DNA from: Planctomycetota bacterium
GTDB lineage: Bacteria > Planctomycetota > Phycisphaerae > UBA1845 > CAIVHJ01
Length of the DNA stretch: 7,822 bases
Direction: 5' to 3'
Assembly (NCBI GenBank): GCA_022565195.1
Contig: JADFJZ010000051.1
Location: 1-7,822, forward strand
Numbering within the stretch: position 1 is the stretch's first letter; the number at the start of each line of letters is the position of its first letter. The notes beneath the pieces were generated by a model, which had not been told where the DNA came from, did no database searches, and saw only the letters and a program-made list of their open reading frames with translations. The position numbers were made by a program, and so were the translations under genes. Positions 1 through 7,018 of this stretch are shown here, one piece after another.

Positions 1-2
1 AG

Positions 3-521
3 CACCACAACACCTATGTGACGAAGCTGAACGACGCGCTCAAGGATCATTCCGATCTGGCAGCGAAGAGCGTCGAGGACTTGCTGCGCGACATCGGCAG
101 TGTGCCCGACGGGGTCCATCAAGCCGTTGTGAATCACGGCGGCGGGCACGCAAACCACTCCTTGTTCTGGAAGATCATGGGTCCGAACAAGGGCGGCCAG
201 CCGGGCGGCGAGTTGGCCAAGGAAATCGACGGCACGTTCGGCGGTTTCGATGGTTTCAAAGGAAAGTTCGCTGCGGCAGCGGCGACGCGGTTTGGTTCGG
301 GCTGGGCCTGGCTGGCTCGCAAAGGCGGCGGTCTGGAAGTGTTCAGCACGGCGAATCAGGATTCACCGTTGATGGAGGGATTCGAGCCGATCCTCGGTCT
401 CGATGTCTGGGAGCACGCATACTACTTGAACTATCAAAATCGCCGCCCGGATTACATCGCCGCCTTTTGGAACGTGGTCAATTGGGATCAAGTTGCAGAG
501 AATTACAAGGCAGGAAAGTAG
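3..521 (+). CDS. sodA: Superoxide dismutase, Mn/Fe family, 5'-truncated by the window edge
   Basis: This enzyme converts superoxide to oxygen and hydrogen peroxide, normally in the cytoplasm. The reading frame is already open at base 3 and begins with [10 protein letters not shown], which matches the conserved first-helix segment (KHHxTYV) of the family. About 25-30 N-terminal residues, including the first metal-ligand His, therefore lie outside the window, and the GTG at 18 is not the true start. The other three metal ligands are visible: the His of [10 protein letters not shown], and the Asp and His of [34 protein letters not shown] and FWNVVNWD are also classic family motifs. The Gly-Gly before HANH together with Gln in ANQDSP is the pattern usual for the manganese type, although cambialistic enzymes cannot be excluded. 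The TAG stop falls inside a tandem heptamer array. Family assignment is very secure; metal preference is inferred. Confidence 0.97.
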   Translation, partial: HHNTYVTKLNDALKDHSDLAAKSVEDLLRDIGSVPDGVHQAVVNHGGGHANHSLFWKIMGPNKGGQPGGELAKEIDGTFGGFDGFKGKFAAAAATRFGSGWAWLARKGGGLEVFSTANQDSPLMEGFEPILGLDVWEHAYYLNYQNRRPDYIAAFWNVVNWDQVAENYKAGK

Positions 522-567
522 CGAGTAGCGAGTAGCGAGTAGCCCGAAGCCCGAAGCCCGTAGCCCG
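519..567. repeat. Tandem array of seven 7-bp units
   Basis: Seven consecutive heptamers are visible: TAGCGAG three times, then TAGCCCG, AAGCCCG, AAGCCCG and TAGCCCG. The consensus is WAGC(GA or CC)G with no spacer bases. The first TAG is the stop codon of the superoxide dismutase gene, so the array starts exactly at the end of the coding region and fills the first 46 bases of the intergenic space. It forms no strong hairpin and has no T-run, so it does not look like an intrinsic terminator. Heptamer arrays are known as STRR elements in cyanobacteria, and similar runs occur in planctomycete genomes as far as I recall. No function can be read from the sequence. Confidence 0.9.
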
Positions 568-638
568 TTGAGGACAGGCACGGTGCGCGTGGAAACGAAC
601 TTGAGGGGTCGAATTCAGAATCACCAAGGAGACCAGTC

Positions 639-1292
639 ATGAAAAGAACCAATGTGGTGCTCTGGGGGTTGGTATTGGGACTGACAGGCCTCTGGCTTGG
701 TACTGCGGCGCTGGCTGGCGACAAACCAAAGAAGGGCGCGGGAAGCAAGTCCGGCTCTGCTGCGGCGGAGCTTGACATTCTGTTCCGCCTGGCCGGCCGC
801 TGGAAAGTGGCAGAGCAGTATCCGGCGGCGGAGGGTGAAGAAGAGGGTCCCAAGGGCAAGGGCGACGTGATCCTGAAGAAGGAACTGGGCAAGACGTATC
901 TCATCGGATCGTATGGCACCAAATGCAAGGATTTGAGCATCGAAGTGAAGGGCCACATGATCTTCACTTACGTTCCGGATTCCGGCACTGATTCGTATCG
1001 CTTTTGGTGGTTCGACAACTACGGCAAACATCTGGATTTCGTCGGACGCGTGACCGGCAACAACAGAGGGCTGGTCTTTACTCGCGAGGACACAAGTGCC
1101 GATCCGGACAATCCGATCACAGACCGTCGCACTTTCACGTTCAAGGGTGACGATGAAGTGGTCTACACTTGGGAGAAGGGCAGCGGGAAGCAGTTTCGGG
1201 AAGTCATGACCGCGACGTATACGCGCAAAGGATCGAAGACCGAGGCCAAAGAAGTCAAACTTGCGCCCAAGAGAGTGATGAGAGGACTGTAG
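639..1292 (+). CDS. Secreted DUF1579-like protein
   Basis: The product is 217 residues long. It starts with a clear Sec signal peptide: MKR, a hydrophobic core at about residues 6-24, and a likely signal peptidase I site after ALA at residue 26, giving a mature N-terminus GDKPKK. A short Lys/Gly/Ser-rich linker follows (27-42). The rest resembles the DUF1579 or lipocalin-like fold: LDILFRLAGRWKV at about 45-57 matches the typical opening 'L..L.G.W', and alternating beta-strand-like segments follow (HMIFTYVP, YRFWWFDNYG, GLVFTRED, RRTFTFKG, EVVYTWEK, REVMTATYTRK). No catalytic motif is visible. The start is supported by AAGGAG at 626-631, seven bases before the ATG. The gene stands alone, in the same direction as the dismutase gene and 117 bp after it. 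The family call is from recognition of the opening motif and strand pattern; the function is unknown. Confidence 0.85.
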   Translation: MKRTNVVLWGLVLGLTGLWLGTAALAGDKPKKGAGSKSGSAAAELDILFRLAGRWKVAEQYPAAEGEEEGPKGKGDVILKKELGKTYLIGSYGTKCKDLSIEVKGHMIFTYVPDSGTDSYRFWWFDNYGKHLDFVGRVTGNNRGLVFTREDTSADPDNPITDRRTFTFKGDDEVVYTWEKGSGKQFREVMTATYTRKGSKTEAKEVKLAPKRVMRGL

Positions 1293-1352
1293 AAGCGCGT
1301 GCAACCCGGCGGCGCGTGTGCATCCTTCGAAGATCGCATCGCGGATCGTTGC

Positions 1353-1628
1353 TCAGGGTACAGCGTCGATGCCGCCCGGCCCGATCGGATGGCAGCGACA
1401 AAGCCGCCGGAATCCCAGCCAGGTGCCACGCCCCGCTCCATGCCGCATAATGGCCTGCACGGCATATTCGCTGCACGTGGGATAAAACTTACACGACCCG
1501 ATCAGGAAAGGCCTCAAGCCGGCCTGGTAGCAACGAATCAGCAGGATGGCCAGCAAGGAAGCGAGCCGCTGCACTCGGCGAATCACTGGGCGGTCTGCCC
1601 ACGCCTGCTTAGCCATCGTCGTCTTCAT
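1353..1628 (-). CDS. yidD: Membrane protein insertion efficiency factor YidD
   Basis: YidD is a small membrane-associated protein that assists YidC/Sec-dependent insertion of inner membrane proteins. The 91-residue product shows the whole family signature. A hydrophobic, amphipathic N-terminal helix (about residues 20-34) leads into LIRCYQAGLRPFLIGSCKF, then YPTCSEYAVQAIMRHGAGRG and LCRCHPIGPGGIDAVP. The family's conserved cysteines are present at 46, 52 and 79, and the HP after the last Cys is intact. Its length is close to the usual 70-90 residues, with almost nothing after the GGxDxVP end. The ATG at 1628 overlaps the end of the upstream hydrolase gene by 20 bases in another frame; a second ATG at 1616 (MAKQAW) would reduce the overlap to 8 bases and is equally plausible. 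Neither has a strong Shine-Dalgarno, which suggests translational coupling. The usual neighbours rpmH, rnpA and yidC are absent here. Confidence 0.95.
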   Translation of the reverse strand: MKTTMAKQAWADRPVIRRVQRLASLLAILLIRCYQAGLRPFLIGSCKFYPTCSEYAVQAIMRHGAGRGTWLGFRRLCRCHPIGPGGIDAVP

Positions 1629-3081
1629 CCAATGAGAGGCGTTCGAGTACGGTGACGGTCTTGCTGGCGCGATACTCGCGGTCGTCTTTCGTGACCACCA
1701 GCACCTCGACTTTATGCCGGCCGGGCTCGGTCAATGTCTTCTGGCCTGAGATGCCCCGAGACATGGGCTCGCCGTTATCGATCCACAGAATTTCGGCGTC
1801 CTTTCTCATCTCGGGTGGAATCTGCACGGTATAGCTCATCAGCATCGGGCTGATGCCGATATGGGCGCTCAGGCGAATGTCCAGCGGCTGGAGATCCGCA
1901 ACCTTCCGCTTCGGATCGAATCGAGTGGTCCGTTTCCGAGCGGGAGCCGATTTTTGTGCCGGCAACGGCTTGGCGGGGATCGGCCTATTGGGCGCAGGTT
2001 GAGTCGTAGCTGGGAGCCTGTTAAGAGTTTGCGTGCCGCGGGCGCTGCGTTGGGGGGTTGAGCTTGATCGGCGGTTCTTGCCTGCCGCGGGTCGTGTATT
2101 CAGGCTCGGCGTACGCGCGTCGGCCAACTGGCGCGAGGAAGCATTTGAGGGTGCGGGGCGTGCCGTGTTGCTGCTGCGGCGCTGGGTTCTGTGCTGCGGT
2201 CGGCGCCGGGCCGGGGCGTTCTTACGGAGATTCTCTGCCGCCGACGCGATGCGCGCCGCAGGGACCGGGGCCAGGCGAATTCGCGACAACTCCAGCGGGG
2301 GCGTCTTGGCCACCGCGCCGCAGGTCTTGGCGAAAAAGGCCGCCGCGGTTTGCGGCGTGCGCTCGTGCCCCATGCCCTCGACGATGCCCGAGGTGGTGTC
2401 AAACCCATTCTGTGAATACCAGGCGATGGCCTCCTCCGATTCGCGCTGGCAGATGCCAAAGTCATGCCGCGTATAAAACACGGCGATCTTCGAGTCACGA
2501 TAGTTCTTGACTTGCTGCGGATCCAGAATGTCGGCGGAGAAATTCGACTGTCGCACCGCCAGGCAACTGAAGCGGTCCGGGTGCCGGTTGATCATGTAGT
2601 GGGCGAGGTATCCGCCCATGGACCAGCTCGTCGTGAGCACATGGTTGGGATCCACATCCAACTTCTCGTAGACTTCATCGAGGATGGCCAGCACGCCCTC
2701 TTCGTCACGCTTCAGGCTGGGGCTGACCCGGTCGAGGGGGAGCTCGCCGAGAAGATCGGATATTCGCGTGTCCGGCGCGATGACCACGAAGCCGTAGCGG
2801 TCGGCCTCCTGCTGCCATTCGCGGATTTGTGCGCCGGCGCTGTCGAAGGGCCTCATGCCGTGGAAGCTGACGACGATCGGCCACTTCTTGTCCGGCGGCC
2901 TGAGCCCTTCAGATTGAACATAGTCCTCGGGCAGGTACAAATAGTATCCGTTGCCCGTCTTGGCTTCGGTGAGATACAGCAACTGCCCGTTTCCGGGCGG
3001 CTGACCGACCACGCAGCCGAACAAGTTCAAGGCCGGGCCGACGGCGAGAAGCCATGCGATGCGGAAAGAACGATTGAACAA
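1609..3081 (-). CDS. Exported alpha/beta hydrolase (esterase/PHB depolymerase-like), predicted lipoprotein
   Basis: From a TTG start the product has 490 residues. Residues 1-22 form a signal peptide ending in NLFGC, a plausible lipobox with Cys23 as the lipidated residue. Residues of about 35-258 form an alpha/beta hydrolase of the kind related to poly(3-hydroxybutyrate) depolymerases and feruloyl esterases. VSFHG (71-75) is the oxyanion-hole region, SWSMGG holds the likely nucleophile Ser154, FYTRHD the acid Asp207, and EGMGHE the His239. The elbow is S-x-S-x-G, not the usual G-x-S-x-G. Residues of about 285-395 are a disordered Arg/Pro/Ser/Ala/Gln-rich stretch. A final domain (about 398-480) has beta-strand pattern (MSYTVQI, AEILWID, HKVEVLVV, KTVTVLE), probably Ig/PKD-like, with an acidic DEDDDG end. 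The frame stays open upstream to a TTG at 3156, but the 3081 start has a ribosome site and puts the signal peptide at the N-terminus. The substrate is unknown. Its 3' end overlaps yidD. Confidence 0.85.
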   Translation of the reverse strand: MFNRSFRIAWLLAVGPALNLFGCVVGQPPGNGQLLYLTEAKTGNGYYLYLPEDYVQSEGLRPPDKKWPIVVSFHGMRPFDSAGAQIREWQQEADRYGFVVIAPDTRISDLLGELPLDRVSPSLKRDEEGVLAILDEVYEKLDVDPNHVLTTSWSMGGYLAHYMINRHPDRFSCLAVRQSNFSADILDPQQVKNYRDSKIAVFYTRHDFGICQRESEEAIAWYSQNGFDTTSGIVEGMGHERTPQTAAAFFAKTCGAVAKTPPLELSRIRLAPVPAARIASAAENLRKNAPARRRPQHRTQRRSSNTARPAPSNASSRQLADARTPSLNTRPAAGKNRRSSSTPQRSARGTQTLNRLPATTQPAPNRPIPAKPLPAQKSAPARKRTTRFDPKRKVADLQPLDIRLSAHIGISPMLMSYTVQIPPEMRKDAEILWIDNGEPMSRGISGQKTLTEPGRHKVEVLVVTKDDREYRASKTVTVLERLSLDEDDDG

Positions 3082-3089
3082 TTGAGACA

Positions 3090-3096
3090 CCTTCCC
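3090..3096 (-). promoter_or_regulatory. Ribosome binding site deciding the hydrolase start
   Basis: On the minus strand GGGAAGG lies eight bases before a TTG codon at 3081. This start gives MFNRSFRIAW followed by a hydrophobic stretch and a lipobox Cys at residue 23. A GTG at 3090 is almost directly on top of the site, and a TTG at 3156 would add 25 residues before the signal peptide, so both are less likely. The choice is inference from spacing and protein architecture. Confidence 0.55.
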
Positions 3097-3267
3097 ATTA
3101 GCGAGCAGGAGCGAGAATCTTACCAACCTCGCCAATTTGTTCCAGTGGTTTCCCAATCCTACTACTCTATCGTATCTTCCGCCCTCAAGAGGCGAGAATT
3201 GATGGACCCGGCCCTGTTCGACAGTGACAAATCACACCTTTCCCGGCCGGAAACGCTGCCAGATGCG

Positions 3268-3296
3268 TTGAATCGTCCACAAAATCAGCATACGAT
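3268..3296 (+). promoter_or_regulatory. Candidate sigma-70 promoter for dnaE
   Basis: TTGAAT at 3268-3273 and TACGAT at 3291-3296 are separated by 17 bases; each matches four of six positions of the -35 and -10 consensus. Transcription would start near 3303 and give a leader of about 40 bases before the dnaE ATG at 3343. It lies in the 261-bp spacer between divergent genes (3082-3342), the natural place for a promoter. No convincing counterpart for the minus-strand hydrolase gene was found, and no operator or riboswitch-like structure is visible in this spacer. Confidence 0.45.
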
Positions 3297-3342
3297 CGGG
3301 TTTTGTCTGGCCTCGAATCATCATAGGGAGGGTCGCCGCAGG

Positions 3343-6300
3343 ATGTCGAATCGGAGCTTCGTCCATCTGCACGTCCATACGCATTATAGCCTTCTGGACG
3401 GGGCTACGCGGATCAAATCCGTGGTGGAACGGGCCAAGGCGGAAGGCATGCCGGCGGCCGCGATCACGGATCACGGCAACCTGTTCGGGGCTGTCGAGTT
3501 CTACACCGAAGCGCTCCGGGCCGGCATCAAGCCGATTATCGGCATGGAAGCCTATCTCGCGCCTCGTCAGCGGGCCAATCGCGAAGCCAAGTGCGTCGGC
3601 GGCGATCACAGCTACCACTTGCTCTTGCTGGCTCAGAACCTGACCGGCTACCGCAACTTGCTCAAGCTGGCGTCGATCGGCTACCTGGAGGGCTTCTATT
3701 ACAAGCCGCGCATCGACAAAGAAGTCTTGGCGGAGTTCAGCGACGGATTGATTTGCACCTCGACCTGCCTGGGGGCTGAGCTTCCCCAGACGCTCCTGCA
3801 TCGTGACCGCAAAGAGGCTGAAGAAGCCGCCAAGACCTATCTGAAGATCTTCGGCCCGGAGCGCTTCTTCATCGAGGTTCAGGACCACGGCATTCCCGAA
3901 CAAAAGCAAACGAACCCGGCGCTGTTTGATTTGGCTCAGCGCCTGGGCTTGGGCGTGATTGCCACCAACGACGTTCACTATCTCGACCCCGACGACGTCG
4001 AAGCACACGACGTGCTGTGCTGCATCGCCACGAACAGCAGGGTGGCCGACGACGATCGATTCAAGTTCCCCAGCGACCAGTTCTACTTCAAGTCCGGCGA
4101 GGAAATGGCCGGACTGTTCCCGGACCACCCGGAGGTGCTCGATAACACGCTCAGGATCGCCGACATGTGCGACCTGGAACTCGATTTCAGCAAGCGCTGG
4201 GCTCCGGTCTATGTCCCGCCGGACGAGAAAACCGATAACGACTACCTCCGCGAGCAAGTGTACGAAGGGGCCGGCGAAAAATACGATCCGTTGACCGACG
4301 AAGTTCGGGAACGGATCGACTATGAACTGCAAGTGATTTCGAGCAAGGGCTTTTCGAGCTACTTTCTGATTTGCTGGGACTTGGTGAAGTACGCTCGCGG
4401 GCGCGGCATCCCCTGCGGCGCCCGCGGCTCGGGGTGCAGTTCCGTGGTCAGTTATTGCCTGGGCATTTCCGCGCCGGACCCGCTGCGCTATGGCCTGTAT
4501 TTCGAGCGCTTCATGGATCCGGACCGCGACGAAATGCCGGACATCGACATTGATATGTGCCAGGACGGGCGTCAGGAAGTGATTGACTACGTTCGCAACA
4601 AGTACGGCCACGTCGCGCAGATCATCACGTTCGGCACGCTCAAAGCCCGGGCCGCCGTCAAGGACGTGGCCCGCGTGATGGGCGTTGATTTTGAGCGGGC
4701 CCACAAGATCACGCAACTGATCCCCGCGGAACTGAAGATGACCATCGATCGTGCCCTCGAAATCGAGCCGGAACTCAGGCGACTCTACGAAGAGGACGAG
4801 ACGGTCCGCAAGATCATCGACATCAGCAAGCGCATCGAAGGGTTGGCGCGTCATGCCGGCGTACATGCTGCCGGGCTGGTCGTCGCGGACATACCGCTGG
4901 ACACTTTGCTGCCGCTGTACAAACCGCCCGGCAACGGCGCCAGTGGGCAGGATCAAATCGTCACACAGTTCGACGGCCCCACGGTCGAGAAGGTCGGACT
5001 GTTGAAGATGGACTTCCTGGGCTTGCGGACGCTCACCACGCTGGAACGCGCCCGTCAATTGGCCCAGCGAAACCGAGACGTGCGTATCAACCTGGACCGA
5101 CTGGACCTGACGGACCAGCGTGTTTACGAACTGTTCGGCGCCGGTAACACCAAAGGCATTTTCCAGTTTGAGTCGGACGGCATGCGCGATGTAATCCGCA
5201 AGATGCGTCCCAACCGCATCGAAGACCTCATCGCCGCCAACGCGCTCTATCGCCCCGGGCCGATGGTCAACATCGAGGCTTACATTGCCCGCAAACACGG
5301 CGAGAAATGGACCACGCCGCACCCGCTCATGAGCGAAGTGCTCGAAGAAACATTCGGCATCATGGTCTACCAAGAGCAAGTGTCGCGGCTGGTCAACCGC
5401 CTGGGCGGCATTGAGCTCAAGGAAGCGTTCCGCCTGGCCAAAGCGATCAGCAAGAAGAAGACCGACATGATCGAGGCCATGCGCGAGCCGTTCGTGAAAG
5501 GCTGCGAGGGCAACGGGCTGGCCCGAGCGACGGCTGAGAAGATCTTCACGGACATTCTGCGCTTCGGCGGCTATGCCTTCAATAAAGCCCACTCCACCGG
5601 CTACGCTCTGATCGCCTTCCAGACGGCCTACATGAAGACCTACTATCCCATCGAGTTCATGGCCGCCCTGCTGACGTTCGAGATGAGCAACACCGACAAG
5701 ATCGTCGAATACATCGAAGCCTGCCGTCAAATGGGCATCGCCGTCAAGCCGCCGGACATCAACATCTCCGATTACGATTTCACCCCCGTTTACGACAAGC
5801 GCACCCAATCAGAGCCGCGAGCGCAAGCGACCGGCCGGACAAATGCGGAATGCGGAATGCGGAATGCGGACGACGGCAAGTCGGCCGTCGGGCAGATTCG
5901 CTTCGGACTGGGCGCCCTCAAGGGTCTGGGCCAAAAGGCCGTGCGGGCCATTATCATAGCCCGTAGCGAGGGCGGCGAGTTCAAGAACATTTTCGATTTT
6001 TGCGATCGGGTTGATCTGGCAGCAGTCAGCAAGAATGCGGTCGAGGCCTTGATCAAGTGCGGCGCCTTTGATCGCACCGGCGCCATGCGAAAAGCACTGA
6101 TGCTGGTGTGCGAAAAGGCTGTTGATGCGGGCCAGCGAAACCAGCGCGACAAGCAGTCAGGCCAAATGTCGCTACTGGACATGATGGGCGGCGAGGAACC
6201 GCCGGTCCAGGCGGCGTATCCGAAGATTCCGGATGACGAGCAATGGTCCGAGGCCGAGTTGCTGGCGTTTGAGAAGGAAGTGCTCGGCTTCTACATTACC

Positions 6301-6924
6301 AATCACCCGCTGGCCCAGCACGCCGAGGTCATTCGGCGGTTCGCCACAATGGATTCTCAAGGCTTCGCCCAGGCGCCCGAAGGACATGAAATCGTCATCG
6401 GCGGCATGGTCACCAAGTTGCGCACCAAGCTGACCCGTTCCGGGCGCTCGGCCGGCGCGAAGATGGGCTTCTTGACGCTTGAAGATACCGCCGGCTCGAT
6501 CCCCGCGACTTTGTTTCCTTCGGACCTGGAGAAGTTTCACGCCATGCTGGAGTTGGACAGCATTGTCTTTTTGCGCGGCACTGTCGAGCGCCGCCGGGAG
6601 GAGCCTTCGCTGCGCGTCAGCGAGGTCGTGCCGCTCGATCAGGCCCGGGACCGGCTGACGTCGCAGGTGCTCATCAATCTATCGAGTCGCCGCCACGCGC
6701 CGGACATCATGGAGCGCCTCGATGCGCTCTTTCGCAAGCATCACGGGGACAAGCCGGTGGTTCTGCGGATCGCGACTTCCGACGACTTCATGGCTGCCGT
6801 GCGCTGCTCAGCCGATCGCGCCGTCGTCGTCTCGGACGACTTCTGCGCTGACGTGGTGGACTTACTGGGGCCACAGAGCTACGAACTCTGCGGCACCGGC
6901 ACGCGTGCCGGACGCAGCACCTGA
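3343..6924 (+). CDS. dnaE: DNA polymerase III alpha subunit DnaE1
   Basis: This is the catalytic subunit of the replicative polymerase, 1193 residues long (E. coli has 1160). The N-terminal PHP domain (about 1-285) keeps the metal-binding pattern HLHVHTHYS (His10, His12), TDHGNLFG (Asp43, His44), GMEAYLA (Glu69), EVQDHG (Glu178, His182) and TNDVHYL (Asp210, His212). The polymerase core has GARGSGCSSVVSY, PDIDIDM (Asp400 and Asp402), and KMDFLGLRTLT (Asp557), which match E. coli Asp401, Asp403 and Asp555. YRPGPM, YQEQVSRL and FNKAHSTGYALIAFQTAYMK follow in the expected order. IRFGLGALKGLG (852-863) opens the helix-hairpin-helix region. QMSLLD (941-946) fits a beta-clamp binding motif. An OB-fold spans about 1015-1095, then a C-terminal domain. 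Residues of about 820-850 are an insertion containing a heptamer repeat. The ATG at 3343 is chosen because homology begins at once and AGGGAGGG lies ten bases upstream. The frame is open 5' to 2464, but that part is antisense to the hydrolase gene. Confidence 0.98.
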   Translation: MSNRSFVHLHVHTHYSLLDGATRIKSVVERAKAEGMPAAAITDHGNLFGAVEFYTEALRAGIKPIIGMEAYLAPRQRANREAKCVGGDHSYHLLLLAQNLTGYRNLLKLASIGYLEGFYYKPRIDKEVLAEFSDGLICTSTCLGAELPQTLLHRDRKEAEEAAKTYLKIFGPERFFIEVQDHGIPEQKQTNPALFDLAQRLGLGVIATNDVHYLDPDDVEAHDVLCCIATNSRVADDDRFKFPSDQFYFKSGEEMAGLFPDHPEVLDNTLRIADMCDLELDFSKRWAPVYVPPDEKTDNDYLREQVYEGAGEKYDPLTDEVRERIDYELQVISSKGFSSYFLICWDLVKYARGRGIPCGARGSGCSSVVSYCLGISAPDPLRYGLYFERFMDPDRDEMPDIDIDMCQDGRQEVIDYVRNKYGHVAQIITFGTLKARAAVKDVARVMGVDFERAHKITQLIPAELKMTIDRALEIEPELRRLYEEDETVRKIIDISKRIEGLARHAGVHAAGLVVADIPLDTLLPLYKPPGNGASGQDQIVTQFDGPTVEKVGLLKMDFLGLRTLTTLERARQLAQRNRDVRINLDRLDLTDQRVYELFGAGNTKGIFQFESDGMRDVIRKMRPNRIEDLIAANALYRPGPMVNIEAYIARKHGEKWTTPHPLMSEVLEETFGIMVYQEQVSRLVNRLGGIELKEAFRLAKAISKKKTDMIEAMREPFVKGCEGNGLARATAEKIFTDILRFGGYAFNKAHSTGYALIAFQTAYMKTYYPIEFMAALLTFEMSNTDKIVEYIEACRQMGIAVKPPDINISDYDFTPVYDKRTQSEPRAQATGRTNAECGMRNADDGKSAVGQIRFGLGALKGLGQKAVRAIIIARSEGGEFKNIFDFCDRVDLAAVSKNAVEALIKCGAFDRTGAMRKALMLVCEKAVDAGQRNQRDKQSGQMSLLDMMGGEEPPVQAAYPKIPDDEQWSEAELLAFEKEVLGFYITNHPLAQHAEVIRRFATMDSQGFAQAPEGHEIVIGGMVTKLRTKLTRSGRSAGAKMGFLTLEDTAGSIPATLFPSDLEKFHAMLELDSIVFLRGTVERRREEPSLRVSEVVPLDQARDRLTSQVLINLSSRRHAPDIMERLDALFRKHHGDKPVVLRIATSDDFMAAVRCSADRAVVVSDDFCADVVDLLGPQSYELCGTGTRAGRST
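5842..5869. repeat. Tandem array of four AATGCGG heptamers inside dnaE
   Basis: Four perfect copies of AATGCGG run from 5842 to 5869 within the dnaE reading frame, encoding roughly NAECGMRNAD because the 7-bp period shifts the codon phase at each unit. The array sits in a stretch (about 5800-5898) that has no counterpart in the DnaE proteins I can recall, between the end of the fingers region (ISDYDF) and the helix-hairpin-helix start (IRFGL). The 28-bp length alone would not keep frame; the whole insertion does. The unit sequence is unrelated to the array after the dismutase gene, but the period is the same. Confidence 0.9.
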
Positions 6925-6951
6925 GCGGGCCACTCCGACGATCGACTTCGG

Positions 6952-6980
6952 TTGACTTTGCGCCGTTTCCGCAGTCTAAT
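6952..6980 (+). promoter_or_regulatory. Sigma-70 promoter for the tRNA-Ala gene
   Basis: TTGACT at 6952-6957 and TCTAAT at 6975-6980 are separated by exactly 17 bases. Each matches five of six consensus positions, the best promoter-like pair in the window. Transcription would begin near 6987, leaving a leader of about 30 bases before the tRNA at 7019 for processing by RNase P. The bases after the -10 (GATCCCC) form a C-rich discriminator, a trait linked in many bacteria to growth-rate or stringent control of stable RNA genes; that regulation is inference here. It begins 27 bases after the dnaE stop codon. Confidence 0.72.
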
Positions 6981-7018
6981 GATCCCCAAGGAAATCACCC
7001 GCCGGCGATTCCACAATT

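Noticed and set aside
1293..1352. Possible bidirectional terminator between the convergent DUF1579-like gene and yidD
   Set aside because: The 60-base gap has only imperfect short inverted matches and no T-run; I see no supported terminator.
3099..3105. A further TAGCGAG heptamer in the hydrolase leader
   Set aside because: It is a lone copy with no adjoining unit and is expected by chance at this frequency.
3082..3156. Longer N-terminus of the hydrolase from a TTG at 3156
   Set aside because: It would bury the signal peptide 25 residues inside the protein, while the TTG at 3081 has a GGGAAGG site eight bases upstream and places the signal peptide first. Not fully excluded.
2464..3342. Upstream extension of the dnaE frame by 293 codons
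   Set aside because: Homology to DnaE starts at the ATG at 3343 with a ribosome site before it. The extension runs antisense to the hydrolase gene and its translation resembles no DnaE N-terminus.
3232..5808. An open frame of 858 codons on the minus strand, antisense to most of dnaE
   Set aside because: dnaE on the plus strand matches a known essential protein along its full length. The antisense frame is an artefact of high-GC codon use, and its product is a repetitive Val/Asp/Leu/Arg-rich sequence with no recognisable motif.
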